From CAVXGU01 sp963761615 (GTDB lineage: Bacteria; Acidobacteriota; Vicinamibacteria; Vicinamibacterales; CAVVIG01), in the NCBI GenBank assembly GCA_963761615.1, contig CAVXGU010000003.1, positions 2,728,001 to 2,792,000 of the forward strand: 64,000 nt of DNA, in the 5' to 3' direction. The notes under the pieces were generated by a model. The model searched no databases, was not told where the DNA came from, and saw only the letters and a list, made by a program, of their open reading frames with translations. Position numbers and translations under genes: made by a program. Shown here in pieces: positions 52,274 through 61,843 of the stretch (position 1 is the stretch's first letter; each line of letters begins with the position of its first letter).

Positions 52274-53305
52274 ATGCGAGAGGACGGATTCACCCTCATC
52301 GAGCTGCTGGTCAGCGCCATGATCCTGCTGGCGGTGCTCGCCGGCGCGTTGACGGCATTCCAGCACGCCATCGTGCTCAACGACACGGGCGAGCTGACGG
52401 CGGATTCGAGCCAGAACCTGCGTGCCGCGATCAACCTGATCGCGCGCGACCTCATGCAGGCGGGCCGCGGCATCCCGACCGGCGGGGTGCCGATCCCGTC
52501 GGGCGCCGGGAGCGGGCCCATCGTCCGCCCGGGACCGGACGGCACCAACGACGCCTTTGACAACGTGGACGCGACGACGCTGCCGGCGATCGTCCCCGGT
52601 CCGGCGATGGGTCCGGTCGTGAGCGGCCTGTCGACCGACATGGTCACGATTCTCGTGTCCGACCCGACGCTCCCGTCGCTGACGCTCAACCCGACGCCAG
52701 CCGTCAACGGCCAGCCGACGCTCGCCTCCAACGGCGCGAGCCTCAACGTCGGCAGCGAGACGGCGTGGGTCGACGATCCGCAATCCGCCGTGCAGGCGGG
52801 AGACCTCATCCTCTTCTCCAACGCCCTCGGCGACGCGATCCAGATGGTGACCGGTGTCCGGAACAAGCGGATCAGCTTCGCAACCGGCGATGCGCTCAAC
52901 CTGAACCAGCGGAACGCGGCGGGCGGCTCACTCATGGAGCTGGAGACGGGAGGAGCGTTTCCCCAGACCACGGCGACGCGAATCCTCATGCTCACGTACT
53001 ACGTCGACGACTCCTCGCCCGCCTCGCCGCGGCTGGTACGGCGGGTGAACGCCGGTCCGGCGACGCCGCTGGCCGGGATCATCGAGGACCTCGAGTTCAC
53101 GTTCGACCTGGTGGACGGCGACACCAACCCGGTCGGCCTCAAGGCGCCCGTGGCGCCCGACACGCCCAACCAGATTCGCAAGGTGAACTTCCACGTCGGC
53201 GTCCGCTCCGACACCCGGGCCACCCCGAAGAGCGACTACCTCCACGAGCACATCTCGACCGTGGTCAGCGTGCGGAACCTGGCGTTCGTGAATCGCTATC
53301 CCTAG
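52274..53305 (+). CDS. Minor pilin PilW family
   Basis: 343 residues. Leader of five residues and G|FTLIELLVSAMILLAVLAGALTAF, followed by the PilW feature SSQNLRAAINLIARDLMQAGRG. The remainder is a large Pro/Gly-rich beta domain. Acts with PilV and PilX-like proteins as a priming complex at the pilus tip. 9 nt after pilV. Confidence 0.85.
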   Translation: MREDGFTLIELLVSAMILLAVLAGALTAFQHAIVLNDTGELTADSSQNLRAAINLIARDLMQAGRGIPTGGVPIPSGAGSGPIVRPGPDGTNDAFDNVDATTLPAIVPGPAMGPVVSGLSTDMVTILVSDPTLPSLTLNPTPAVNGQPTLASNGASLNVGSETAWVDDPQSAVQAGDLILFSNALGDAIQMVTGVRNKRISFATGDALNLNQRNAAGGSLMELETGGAFPQTTATRILMLTYYVDDSSPASPRLVRRVNAGPATPLAGIIEDLEFTFDLVDGDTNPVGLKAPVAPDTPNQIRKVNFHVGVRSDTRATPKSDYLHEHISTVVSVRNLAFVNRYP

Positions 53306-53319
53306 AAAGGTCCGGAAGC

Positions 53320-55758
53320 ATGCCGTATCGATCCAACCGCCGAGTCAGCGAGCGGGGCGTCGCGCTGATCATGGCCCTGCTCATCATGCTCCTGGTGTCC
53401 GCGCTCCTTGTCGGCTTCACCGCCGTGACGATGGGCGACATGCGCTTCCGCCAGATCGACCGGGACCACCAGAAGGCCTTCTACGCGTCGCAGGCGGCCC
53501 TCGAGGTGCTCACGAGCCGCCTGGGGGACATGTTCGGCGCGAACTACGCGCCGTCGGCCGCAGAGGTGGATGCCCTCACCGCCGACCCGCCCGCAATCCC
53601 CGGGATCACGTTCCAGGCGGCCGACGGCACCAGCGGATTCAACATCCTGTTCGACGTCGACGCCAACGGTAATCCGGTCAACGACTACCGGAACATCGGC
53701 TCGGGACCCTACGAGGGCCTGCTCGGCTACATGACGCCCTACACGATCGACGTCACGGCACGGACCGACAGCGGCGGCGAAGTACACCTGCAGCGCACGA
53801 TGCAGACCGTGGCCATTCCGGTGTTCCAGTTCGGCATCTTCTCCGACGTCGACCTGAGCTTCTTCGCCGGGCCGAACTTCGACTTCGGCGGCCGCGTGCA
53901 CACCAACGGCAACCTGTTCCTGTCCCAGGGTGGGGGCACGACCCTGACGATGCGGGATCGCGTGACCGCGGTCGGCGAGGTCGTCCGCCAGTACCTGTCC
54001 AACGGCGTGGCGATCACCGTGCCATCGACCCACGACGGCACGGTGTCGATCCTCAAGTCCCCCGGCGCCTTCCGATCCCTGCAGCCCACCGAGGGCAGCG
54101 TCGTCGGCGCCCTGGGGAGCGCGCACAATCCGAACTGGACGAGCATCTCGCTGAGCACCTACAACGGGAACATCCGGAACGGCAGCACCGGCGCGCGGCG
54201 GCTCGACCTGCCTCTCATCACCGCCGGTGGATCCAACCCCGACCTGGTCCGGCGGCCCGCCGCCGGCGAGGACACCGGCAATCCAACCCTCTTCTCGGAG
54301 CGCTATTTCTCGCAAGCATCCCTGCGGATTCTGCTGTCCGACACGCAGGCCGATATCACGAGCCTGCCGACGGTGACCGCGACGCCACCGGTCCTCCTCG
54401 ATGGCGACTGGGTGACAGCGCCGCCCGCCGGCTATGGGCCGGTCGACGCGAACCACCCGCCGATGGCCCGATCACCAGGCGTCGGCGGCGGCACCCTGAC
54501 GCCGGCCGGGACCGGGCTGATCGGCGGGTACCTCAAGATCGAGTTACAGAACGCCGACGGCGTGTGGTCCGACGTCACGACGGAGCTGCTCAACCTCGGC
54601 TACGCCTCGGCCAACACCGGGATCGGCGGCTGCGCCAATCCCAATCCCGACGCCGTGATTCGCATCGAGCGGCTGAGCGGCGCGACGTGCGCCACGGGCA
54701 GCACCAACGCCACGAAGTACTGGCCGAACGTGCTGTTCGATCCCCGCGAAGCGCTGACGCGCGACACGGCGGTCGCCGGCAACGCGCTGCTCCTCGGCGG
54801 CGTGATGCACTTCGTCGCGATCGACGTGCGGAACCTCGAGCGCTGGTTCAACGGCGACATTGGCACGACGGGCTCGACGGCCATCAGCCATCGCGGCTTC
54901 ACGGTCTACTTCTCCGACCGCCGGAACAACCGCAACACGCTCGGGCGCGAGACCGGCGAATACGGCTGGGAGGACTTCGTGAATCCGCTCTCGGCCACCG
55001 GGACGCCGAACGGCGTCCTCGACGCGGGCGAAGACGTCAACGGCAACGGCGTGCTCGACACCTACGGACAGTTCCCCCAGGACGTGCCGGCCGGCTCGCA
55101 GGCGCCGCTCGACGGGACCGCACGGCCCTGGACGCAGTTGACCGCCACCCAGGCGCAGCGCAACCGGGCGATCCTGTTCCGCCATGCCCTCAAGCTCGTC
55201 CACGGGTCCCTGGGCAACATCACCACCGGGCTGACCGTGGTCTCGGAGAACCCCGTGTACGTCCAGGGCGACTGGAACGCATCCGTGGCGGCCGGGTTCG
55301 GTGACCCCCACGCGGCAACCGCCGTGATCGGCGACGCCGTGACGCTCCTGTCGAACAACTGGAACGACGACCAGTCGCTCGCACAGCCCTACAGCCCGGG
55401 CAACCGGCCCCGCACGGACACCTACTATCGTCTCGCCATCATCAGCGGAAAGGGTCCGTCGTTTCCCTGGATCAACGGCACTGCGTCCGACTTCGGCACC
55501 GACGGCGGCGCCCACAACTTCCTACGCATGCTCGAGTCGGGGGCGACGGTGTACTACCGCGGCTCGATCGCGACCTTCTACTACAACCGCCAGGCCGTCG
55601 GCACCTACAAGTGCTGCTCCACCGTGTACGGCGCGCCCACGCGCAACTTCGCGTTCGACGTCGACTTCCTCGACCCCACGAAGCTGCCGCCGCTGACACC
55701 TGTCTTTCGCGACGTCAACGCGCTCGGATTCTCGCAGGAGATCAGGCCGGGGACGTAG
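53320..55758 (+). CDS. Large PilX-like pilus assembly protein
   Basis: 812 residues. N-terminus ERGVALIMALLIMLLVSALLVGFTAVTMGDM is PilX-like (no G|FT prepilin site, a single membrane helix). The long extracytoplasmic part is unlike the ~180-residue canonical PilX and contains a Ca-binding-like loop DAGEDVNGNGVLDTYG and a vicinal CC near the C-terminus (YKCCSTVYG). It may combine PilX and adhesin roles; that is inference. GGAAG is just before ATG. Last gene of the cluster. Confidence 0.8.
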   Translation: MPYRSNRRVSERGVALIMALLIMLLVSALLVGFTAVTMGDMRFRQIDRDHQKAFYASQAALEVLTSRLGDMFGANYAPSAAEVDALTADPPAIPGITFQAADGTSGFNILFDVDANGNPVNDYRNIGSGPYEGLLGYMTPYTIDVTARTDSGGEVHLQRTMQTVAIPVFQFGIFSDVDLSFFAGPNFDFGGRVHTNGNLFLSQGGGTTLTMRDRVTAVGEVVRQYLSNGVAITVPSTHDGTVSILKSPGAFRSLQPTEGSVVGALGSAHNPNWTSISLSTYNGNIRNGSTGARRLDLPLITAGGSNPDLVRRPAAGEDTGNPTLFSERYFSQASLRILLSDTQADITSLPTVTATPPVLLDGDWVTAPPAGYGPVDANHPPMARSPGVGGGTLTPAGTGLIGGYLKIELQNADGVWSDVTTELLNLGYASANTGIGGCANPNPDAVIRIERLSGATCATGSTNATKYWPNVLFDPREALTRDTAVAGNALLLGGVMHFVAIDVRNLERWFNGDIGTTGSTAISHRGFTVYFSDRRNNRNTLGRETGEYGWEDFVNPLSATGTPNGVLDAGEDVNGNGVLDTYGQFPQDVPAGSQAPLDGTARPWTQLTATQAQRNRAILFRHALKLVHGSLGNITTGLTVVSENPVYVQGDWNASVAAGFGDPHAATAVIGDAVTLLSNNWNDDQSLAQPYSPGNRPRTDTYYRLAIISGKGPSFPWINGTASDFGTDGGAHNFLRMLESGATVYYRGSIATFYYNRQAVGTYKCCSTVYGAPTRNFAFDVDFLDPTKLPPLTPVFRDVNALGFSQEIRPGT

Positions 55759-55770
55759 GGGATCTGCGGT

Positions 55771-57075
55771 TCAGCGCGATCCGTCCGCGGCGGACGGCGC
55801 CACCTGTCCGGTGTCGGCCAACGGCGGCCCCGGCAGCGGCGCCTGCCCCTCGCGGCGGTAGCCGCGCAGGAACGGCGCCTTCGCCGCCACCAGCGCGGTC
55901 GCCGCCGCACACGCCAGGCCGCCGCTGACGACCGAGAACGGGGCCCCGGCCAGATGCGCCACGACGCCCGCCTCGAGTTCGCCGAGCTGCGGGCCTCCCA
56001 TGAAGAACACCATGTTGACGCCGGACATCCGCCCGAGCAGGCGGTGGGGCGTCTCCAGTTGACGGACCACGCTGCGGATGACGGTGCTGACGGTATCGGT
56101 CGCGCCTGTCAGCGCCAGGCAGGCGAACGTCAGCCAGAACGTCCGCGACAGGCCGAAAATGGCGGTGGCGACACCGTGGCCGGCGACCGCCCAGAGCAGG
56201 GTCCGGCCGCGGCGATTGATCCGCTCGGTCAGGGGCACCATCGCGACGCTGGCGAGGAGGGATCCGACGGCCGGCGCCGCGTAGAGCCAGCCGAATCCGC
56301 GGGGCCCCACGTTCAGGATGTCCTGCGCGAAGATCGGCAGCAGCGCCGTGGCCGACGCGAAAAACGTCGCGACGAAGTCGAGCAGCATCGTCGAGCGGAT
56401 GAGGGGGGACTGGAAGACGAAGCGCACGCCCTCGAGGGCGGCGTGGACGGACACGGCTTTCTGGCCTGCGTCGGCCTCCGCCGGCCGGTCGCGGACGTCC
56501 CGCATCAGCAGCAGCGCGACGATCACGCACGCGAACGACACGGCGTTCGCGAGGTACATCCACGCCAGGCCGAACGACGCGATGAGCAGCCCGCCGACCG
56601 ACGGTCCCACGACCGAGGCGATCTGAATCATGATCGCGTTCAGGCTGATCGCGTTCGGCAGGTGGTCGCGCGGCACGAGCATCGGGAGCAGCGCCTGTCG
56701 CGCGGGCAGGTCGAATGCGCCGACCGCGGCGCCCAGGGCCGCCAGCAGGTAGAGCGGCCAGACGACGGTCAGCCCGTGGAACGTCAGGACGGCCAGCCAG
56801 AGCGCGACGAGCGCGCCGCCCGTCTGCGTGATCAGCATCAACCGCCGGCGACTCCACGCGTCGGCCACGACCCCGCTCACCAGCGAGAAGATGACGATCG
56901 GCACCACCTTCGCCAGTCCGACCATGCCGAGGGCGATGCCGCGATCCTCCGGTCGCACGAGCACCGACACGTGCCACAGCAGGGCGGCGTTCTGCATGAA
57001 CGAGCCCGTGAACGACAGCAGCAGGCCCACCCAGAGCAGGCGGAAATTGCGGTGGCGAAGGGCGATTAGTGACAC
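55771..57075 (-). CDS. MFS transporter (EntS/drug-efflux-like)
   Basis: 434 residues from GTG 57075, twelve predicted helices. Begins LIALRHRNFRLLWVGLLLSFTGSFMQNAALLWHV, with the MFS loop SGVVADAWSRRRLML and helix-4/5 region FDLPARQALLPMLVPRDHLPNAISLNAI, as in the MFS_3/EntS-like group. Probably an exporter; substrate unknown. Convergent with the pilin cluster. Confidence 0.88.
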   Translation of the reverse strand: MSLIALRHRNFRLLWVGLLLSFTGSFMQNAALLWHVSVLVRPEDRGIALGMVGLAKVVPIVIFSLVSGVVADAWSRRRLMLITQTGGALVALWLAVLTFHGLTVVWPLYLLAALGAAVGAFDLPARQALLPMLVPRDHLPNAISLNAIMIQIASVVGPSVGGLLIASFGLAWMYLANAVSFACVIVALLLMRDVRDRPAEADAGQKAVSVHAALEGVRFVFQSPLIRSTMLLDFVATFFASATALLPIFAQDILNVGPRGFGWLYAAPAVGSLLASVAMVPLTERINRRGRTLLWAVAGHGVATAIFGLSRTFWLTFACLALTGATDTVSTVIRSVVRQLETPHRLLGRMSGVNMVFFMGGPQLGELEAGVVAHLAGAPFSVVSGGLACAAATALVAAKAPFLRGYRREGQAPLPGPPLADTGQVAPSAADGSR

Positions 57076-57150
57076 AAAGACTGTCTGGGGCCTGGCGCCG
57101 GGCGCCTACAGCGTTTTCGAGATCGATGTCACCCCGAGATCGGTGCAGCC

Positions 57151-57195
57151 GCCGACCTTCAGGTCCGCCCATGCGACGCCGACCTGACGGTCGGC
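57151..57195. repeat. pair of palindromic GCCGACC repeats
   Basis: Two hairpin-forming copies in an intergenic gap: 57151-57169 (GCCGACCTTCAGGTCCGCC) and 57178-57195 (GCCGACCTGACGGTCGGC), 8 bp apart. They resemble small palindromic repeats dispersed in related genomes; that cannot be tested here. Confidence 0.5.
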
Positions 57196-57210
57196 CCCTG
57201 CAGCGCCGCG

Positions 57211-58242
57211 CTAGTGTCCGGCAGGTGCCGGCTGCGGGCTGCCGCGTACCTGCCGCCGGGAGACCGGAACGCGCAGCACGATCTTGCCGATGTGCTCGCT
57301 CGACTCCATCAGTCGATGGGCGCTCGCCGCATCGTCGAGCGAAAACGTCGCCGAGACGACGGGGACGACGGTCCGCGACGCCAGCAGCGGCCAGACGTGC
57401 TGCTCGAGCGCCCGCGCGATCGCGCCCTTCTCCGCGACGCTGCGCGGCCTGAGCGCCGATCCGGTGATCGTCAGCCGGCGCTGCAGGATCGGCGCCAGGC
57501 TGATCTCGGCGCGCGACCCGCCCTGCATCCCGATCTGGACGAGTCGTCCGTCCATGGCCAGCACGTCGAGATTGCGGGCGACGTAGGTGCCGCCGACGAT
57601 GTCGAGCACGACGTCGACGCCGCGGCCGCCGGTCGCGGCCTTCAGCGCGGCCACGAAATCGGCCTCGCGATAGTTGACGGCCAGCTCCGCGCCGAGACGC
57701 TCGCAGGCCCGGCACTTGTCGGCTGAGCCCGCCGTCGCGAACGCTCGCGCCCCGAACGCTCTGGCGAGCTGAATGGCCGTCGTGCCAATGCCGCTCGACC
57801 CGCCGTGCAGCAGGACGGACTCGCCCGCCCGGAGGCGTCCACGCTCGAAGAGATTGGTCCACACGGTGAAGAAGGTCTCCGGCACGGCCGCCGCCTCCTC
57901 CATCGTGATGGTGGCGGGCACGGGCAGGCACTGCGGCTCCGGGGCCACGACGAACTCGGCGTAGCCCCCGCCGGCCACCAACGCACACACCGCATTCCCG
58001 GGCTCCCATCGCGTGACGCCCGGGCCGATCGCCTCGACGAGCCCCGCCACTTCCAGACCGGGAATGTCCGATGCGCCGGGTGGCGGCGGGTACCGGCCCT
58101 GTCGCTGCATCACGTCCGGGCGATTGACGCCTGCGGCGGCGACCCGAATCAGGACCTCGCCGCCCCCCGGCACCGGCGTCGGACGCTCGGCCGGCACGAG
58201 CACCTCAGGTCCGCCGGGCCCCGCAATCTCGATGGCGAGCAT
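57211..58242 (-). CDS. Zinc-independent quinone oxidoreductase (PIG3-like MDR)
   Basis: 343 residues. MDR fold: GroES-like part with GVNRPDVMQRQGRYPPPPGASDIPGLEVAG, and a Rossmann NADP site LLHGGSSGIGTTAIQLARAFGARAFATAGS. The tripeptide RYPPPPGAS and absence of zinc Cys pattern match the human PIG3/TP53I3 group. Reduces quinones with NADPH. Downstream of the 88-residue gene by 7 nt, so in an operon with thrC. Confidence 0.92.
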   Translation of the reverse strand: MLAIEIAGPGGPEVLVPAERPTPVPGGGEVLIRVAAAGVNRPDVMQRQGRYPPPPGASDIPGLEVAGLVEAIGPGVTRWEPGNAVCALVAGGGYAEFVVAPEPQCLPVPATITMEEAAAVPETFFTVWTNLFERGRLRAGESVLLHGGSSGIGTTAIQLARAFGARAFATAGSADKCRACERLGAELAVNYREADFVAALKAATGGRGVDVVLDIVGGTYVARNLDVLAMDGRLVQIGMQGGSRAEISLAPILQRRLTITGSALRPRSVAEKGAIARALEQHVWPLLASRTVVPVVSATFSLDDAASAHRLMESSEHIGKIVLRVPVSRRQVRGSPQPAPAGH

Positions 58243-58249
58243 TCGGGAA

Positions 58250-58516
58250 TTATCGCTCCAGCCACGCCCACGGCCGAAGCGACGTCAACGGATACTTCCG
58301 TCGCAGCGCGACGACGCGGTCGGCGTACTCGCTGCGGGGGAACTCCTTGCGCAGCAGGCGCTCGCGGAGGCGTCCGATCTCGATGCGATACAGGTCGCGG
58401 ACGAACTCGTGAACGAGCTCGGGTCGTGTCTCCGGCGTGGGGCGAACCCCGAGCCGCAGCAGCTCGTCGAGCACGTCGCGGCGATACCGATACGGGGGCG
58501 GCCCCGAATCAGGCAC
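58250..58516 (-). CDS. Small conserved protein of unknown function
   Basis: 88 residues, GTG start overlapping the thrC stop. Basic, helical, soluble: PYRYRRDVLDELLRLGVRPTPETRPELVHEFVRDLYRIEIGRLRERLL. No match recognised. The tight spacing between thrC and the quinone oxidoreductase gene supports it being real. Confidence 0.65.
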   Translation of the reverse strand: MPDSGPPPYRYRRDVLDELLRLGVRPTPETRPELVHEFVRDLYRIEIGRLRERLLRKEFPRSEYADRVVALRRKYPLTSLRPWAWLER

Positions 58517-59828
58517 CGATCACGCTCTTGACCGCGTCGAGATCCGCGGGCAGCGGCATGAGGTGCCCCGCCGCGGCCATCGCCTCGACCAGCGGCGGCG
58601 GCATCTCGACCGGGCGCCCGATGATCGGCTCGACGACCTCGCCGAACTTGGCGGGATGGGCCGTCGCGAGGAAGATGCGGACCCGCCCGGGCCGGCCGGA
58701 TCCGGCGTCGACCTGCTCCCGCGCGCCGAGATAGCCAATCGCGCCGTGCGGGTCCAGCAGATACCCGCGCTCGTCGTAGACGCGCTTGATCGTCGCCCGC
58801 ACCTCGGCGTCCTCGTGGCGGCTGCCCACTACGTCGCGGCGCATGGCCTCGACGTCCTTCCCGTACAGCCACAGCATCCGTTCGAAGTTGCTCGGATTGC
58901 CGACATCCATCGCGTTCGCGATGGTCCGGATCGACGGCCGCGCCTGGAACAGCCCCGTCGCCAGGTACGCCGGGACGACGTCGTTGACGTTCGTCGCGGC
59001 GACGAAGCGATGGATGGGCAGGCCGAGCCGCTTCGCCATGAGTCCCGCCGTCAGGTTGCCGAAGTTGCCGCTCGGCGTGGCGACGATGGGCGACGGCGCG
59101 CCGGGCCGCTGGCGCCCGAGCTCGGCCACCGCCTCGAAGTAGTAGACCATCTGCGGCAGCAGGCGCCCGATATTGATCGAGTTCGCCGACGTCAACCGGA
59201 CCCGCCGCAGGTAGTCTTCGTCGGCGAACGCCGCCTTCACGAGCGCCTGGCAGTCGTCGAAACTGCCGTCGACGGCATAGGCCCTGACGTTCGACTCGGC
59301 GACGCCGTTGAACATCGTCAGCTGGGCTTCCTGGGTCGGGCTGACGCGCCCCGCCGGGTAGAGCACGACGACGCGCATGTGCGGGACCCGGTAGAAGGCG
59401 TGCGCCACGGCGCCCCCGGTGTCGCCCGATGTGGCCACCAGCACGTTGGTCGGATCGCCCCCGTCGTGCAGCGCGGCCATCAGCCGCGCCATGACGCGTG
59501 CGCCGACGTCCTTGAACGCGAGCGTCGGCCCGTGGAACAGCTCGAGCGCGAAGAGGTCCGGCTCGACCTGGACGAGGGGGATCGGGAAGTTCAGGGCCTC
59601 GACGACGACGGCCTCGAAGGTCGCGGCATCGAGGTCCCGCGTGAACGGCCGGAGGACCCGGAAGGCAATCTCGGTGAGCGTGCGCCTGGGCAGCCGGGCG
59701 ATCTCGTCGCCCGGCCACGGGTCGAGCGCCTCGGGCACGTACAGCCCGCCATCGGGCGCCAGGCCGTCGAACAGCGCGAACTCCAGGCTGGCGGCCGGCG
59801 CCCGGCCGCGTGTGGTCAGGAAGCGCAT
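58509..59828 (-). CDS. thrC: Threonine synthase
   Basis: 439 residues. N-terminal Thr_synth_N (LFDGLAPDGGLYVPE), PLP lysine in GPTLAFKDVGARVMARLM, and the PLP phosphate loop in PIVATPSGNFGNLTAGL. Length and sequence fit the E. coli-type enzyme, which turns phosphohomoserine into threonine. Start ATG 59828 overlaps the thrB stop by 13 nt, so synthesis of both is coupled. Cytosolic. Confidence 0.94.
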   Translation of the reverse strand: MRFLTTRGRAPAASLEFALFDGLAPDGGLYVPEALDPWPGDEIARLPRRTLTEIAFRVLRPFTRDLDAATFEAVVVEALNFPIPLVQVEPDLFALELFHGPTLAFKDVGARVMARLMAALHDGGDPTNVLVATSGDTGGAVAHAFYRVPHMRVVVLYPAGRVSPTQEAQLTMFNGVAESNVRAYAVDGSFDDCQALVKAAFADEDYLRRVRLTSANSINIGRLLPQMVYYFEAVAELGRQRPGAPSPIVATPSGNFGNLTAGLMAKRLGLPIHRFVAATNVNDVVPAYLATGLFQARPSIRTIANAMDVGNPSNFERMLWLYGKDVEAMRRDVVGSRHEDAEVRATIKRVYDERGYLLDPHGAIGYLGAREQVDAGSGRPGRVRIFLATAHPAKFGEVVEPIIGRPVEMPPPLVEAMAAAGHLMPLPADLDAVKSVIGA

Positions 59829-60757
59829 GACGCGACGACGTGCGCGCCGCGGGCGGCGATGGGCGACACGTAGGTCTGCAGGCCGACGCCGATCTCCGCC
59901 CGCACGGCGGCGGCCATGGCAGCGGCCACCCGCTCGCCCGATGCGAGGTCCCGGCAGAGCGCGAACAGCGACGGCCCCGAACCGGACAGGCTGCACCCGA
60001 GCGCGCCCGCCGACATCGCCGCCTGCTTGATGGCGGCCAGCCCCGGCACGAGCGGCGCGCGGCGCGGCTCGGCAATCGTGTCCTCGATCGCGCGGCCAAT
60101 CAGGTCGAAATCCGACCGGTGGAGTGCATCGACCAGCGCGCCCATGTTCGCCCACTGCTGGACGGCGTCCTTGAGCGGCACCGTGTCGCCGAGCAGCGCG
60201 CGCGCCCTGGCGGTCTCGATTTCGAGGTCCGGGTGCACCACGACGGCGGTGAGCCCCTCGGGCACCGGCAGCCGCAGGATCTCGGGGGGACTGGGCCGGC
60301 GGACCAGCACGAACCCGCCGTACAGCGACGGCGCGATGTTGTCGGCGTGGGCCGATCCCGCCCCCAGCGACTCGCCACGGAGCGCACAGGCGACGAGCGT
60401 CTCGAGCGAGCTTCGCCCGTTGTACAGCGCATCGACGGCGACGACGGCGGCGGCGGCGCTCGCCGCGCTGCCGCCGAGGCCGCTCGCCAGGGGCAGCCCC
60501 TTCCGGATCCGGAGCCGCACGCCGCGGCGCGATCCGATCGCCTCGAGGAGCGCGCCGGCGGCGACACCCGCGGTGTTCTTCCACGCCTCACGCGGCAGCC
60601 GCCCACCGTCGCCCAGGATCTCGTCGATGTGCACGCCGGAGTCGGCCGGCGATGCGGAGACTTCGTCGCCGGGCTTCGCGAGCGCGAAGCCCAGCACATC
60701 GAAGCCGCAGCCGACGTTCGACACCGTCGCCGGGGCGAATGCGGTCACCTCGTTCAT
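59816..60757 (-). CDS. thrB: Homoserine kinase
   Basis: 313 residues, GHMP kinase. Start FAPATVSNVGCGFDVLGFAL, ATP loop PLASGLGGSAASAAAAVVAV, and C-terminal GALGCSLSGSGPSLFALC. Phosphorylates homoserine for ThrC. TAAGAT lies 9 nt before ATG 60757, a possible near-leaderless promoter; no ribosome site is obvious. Confidence 0.95.
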   Translation of the reverse strand: MNEVTAFAPATVSNVGCGFDVLGFALAKPGDEVSASPADSGVHIDEILGDGGRLPREAWKNTAGVAAGALLEAIGSRRGVRLRIRKGLPLASGLGGSAASAAAAVVAVDALYNGRSSLETLVACALRGESLGAGSAHADNIAPSLYGGFVLVRRPSPPEILRLPVPEGLTAVVVHPDLEIETARARALLGDTVPLKDAVQQWANMGALVDALHRSDFDLIGRAIEDTIAEPRRAPLVPGLAAIKQAAMSAGALGCSLSGSGPSLFALCRDLASGERVAAAMAAAVRAEIGVGLQTYVSPIAARGAHVVASCAS

Positions 60758-60824
60758 AGAGCGACCATCTTACCCGAATCCCGACGGCGACCCTGAAGGC
60801 ACGACGGCACGACGCGGCGCTCGC

Positions 60825-61841
60825 TCAGCGGCCGTAGCGCTGACGAATCGTCGGGATGAGATAGTCGCTGAACGCGTGTTCGAAGTCGTAGCGCGGCGCC
60901 AGCCCCCAGTCCGCCCGCGCGGTCGAGTCGTCCAGCTCCGCCGGCCACGAGTCGACGATGTGCTGGCGCTTCCCGTCGACATCGAAGGAGACGACGGCAT
61001 CTGGAAAAGCGTCGACGACGACGTCCCGGATCTCGCCGGCCGTGGGCGAGAAGCCGCCGGCGTTGTACGCGGACCGCGTCAGCTGCGATCGTGGCGCGGC
61101 CGCCAGGCTCACGAGGATCTCCACGGCATCGGGCATGGCGAGAAACGGAATGCGCGTGTCGGGCCGGACGAAGCAGGCGTACGGCTCCCCCCGGGCGGCG
61201 GCGTGGATCATCTCGGGCGCGTAGTCGGACGTGCCGCCCGCGGGCAGCGTGGTCGCCGAAATGAGCCCGGGAAAGCGCACGGCGCGAAAGTCGACGCGAG
61301 GCGCCGCTCCCTCCGCCGACAGCTGCTTGTAGTGCCCCGAGTAGTAGTAGCCCAGCTGCTCGCACGACAGCTTGTTGCAGCCGTACATCGTCACCGGCTG
61401 CAGGTGCTCGTCTTCGCGCACGCGGCCGGCGCGCGCCTTGATCTCGAGCGACGGCAGCCCGTACACGGCGATCGAGGACGGGTAGACGAAGACGACCGGG
61501 CGGCCGTGCGACTCCCCCTGCTTCTGCGCGAACTCGAGCAGGTGGAGCGTGCCCTCGACGTTCACCCGGTGGGCCGTCAGCGGGGCGAACTCCGAGCGGG
61601 TCGAGAGCAGCGCCGCGAGGTGAAAGACCAGATCGACCTCGAACTCGGCGAGGATCCGCTCGAGCAGGACGCCATCGGTGACCGACCCCGTGAACTCTCG
61701 CGCCACCAGATGCGACAGCGTCGAGTCCAGCGTGTTGACGTCGAGGGTGACGATGGTCGCGCCGCGATCGGCGAGCCGCGCCACGAGGCCGTGGCCGATC
61801 TCGCCCCCGGCCCCGGTCACGAGGGTCACGGGCCTGCGCAC
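60825..61841 (-). CDS. SDR-type L-threonine 3-dehydrogenase-like protein
   Basis: 338 residues, GTG 61841 behind GGAG. NAD motif TLVTGAGGEIGHGLVARL, catalytic YGCNK (Tyr/Lys) with PSSIAVYGLPS before it. The C-terminal half matches the short-chain threonine dehydrogenase (human TDH-like): RFPGLISATTLPAGGTSDYA, RIPFLAMPDA, SWPAELDDSTARADWG. That enzyme makes 2-amino-3-ketobutyrate from threonine. Other epimerases are possible but less likely. Next to thrB and co-directional. Confidence 0.82.
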   Translation of the reverse strand: MRRPVTLVTGAGGEIGHGLVARLADRGATIVTLDVNTLDSTLSHLVAREFTGSVTDGVLLERILAEFEVDLVFHLAALLSTRSEFAPLTAHRVNVEGTLHLLEFAQKQGESHGRPVVFVYPSSIAVYGLPSLEIKARAGRVREDEHLQPVTMYGCNKLSCEQLGYYYSGHYKQLSAEGAAPRVDFRAVRFPGLISATTLPAGGTSDYAPEMIHAAARGEPYACFVRPDTRIPFLAMPDAVEILVSLAAAPRSQLTRSAYNAGGFSPTAGEIRDVVVDAFPDAVVSFDVDGKRQHIVDSWPAELDDSTARADWGLAPRYDFEHAFSDYLIPTIRQRYGR

Positions 61842-61843
61842 GC

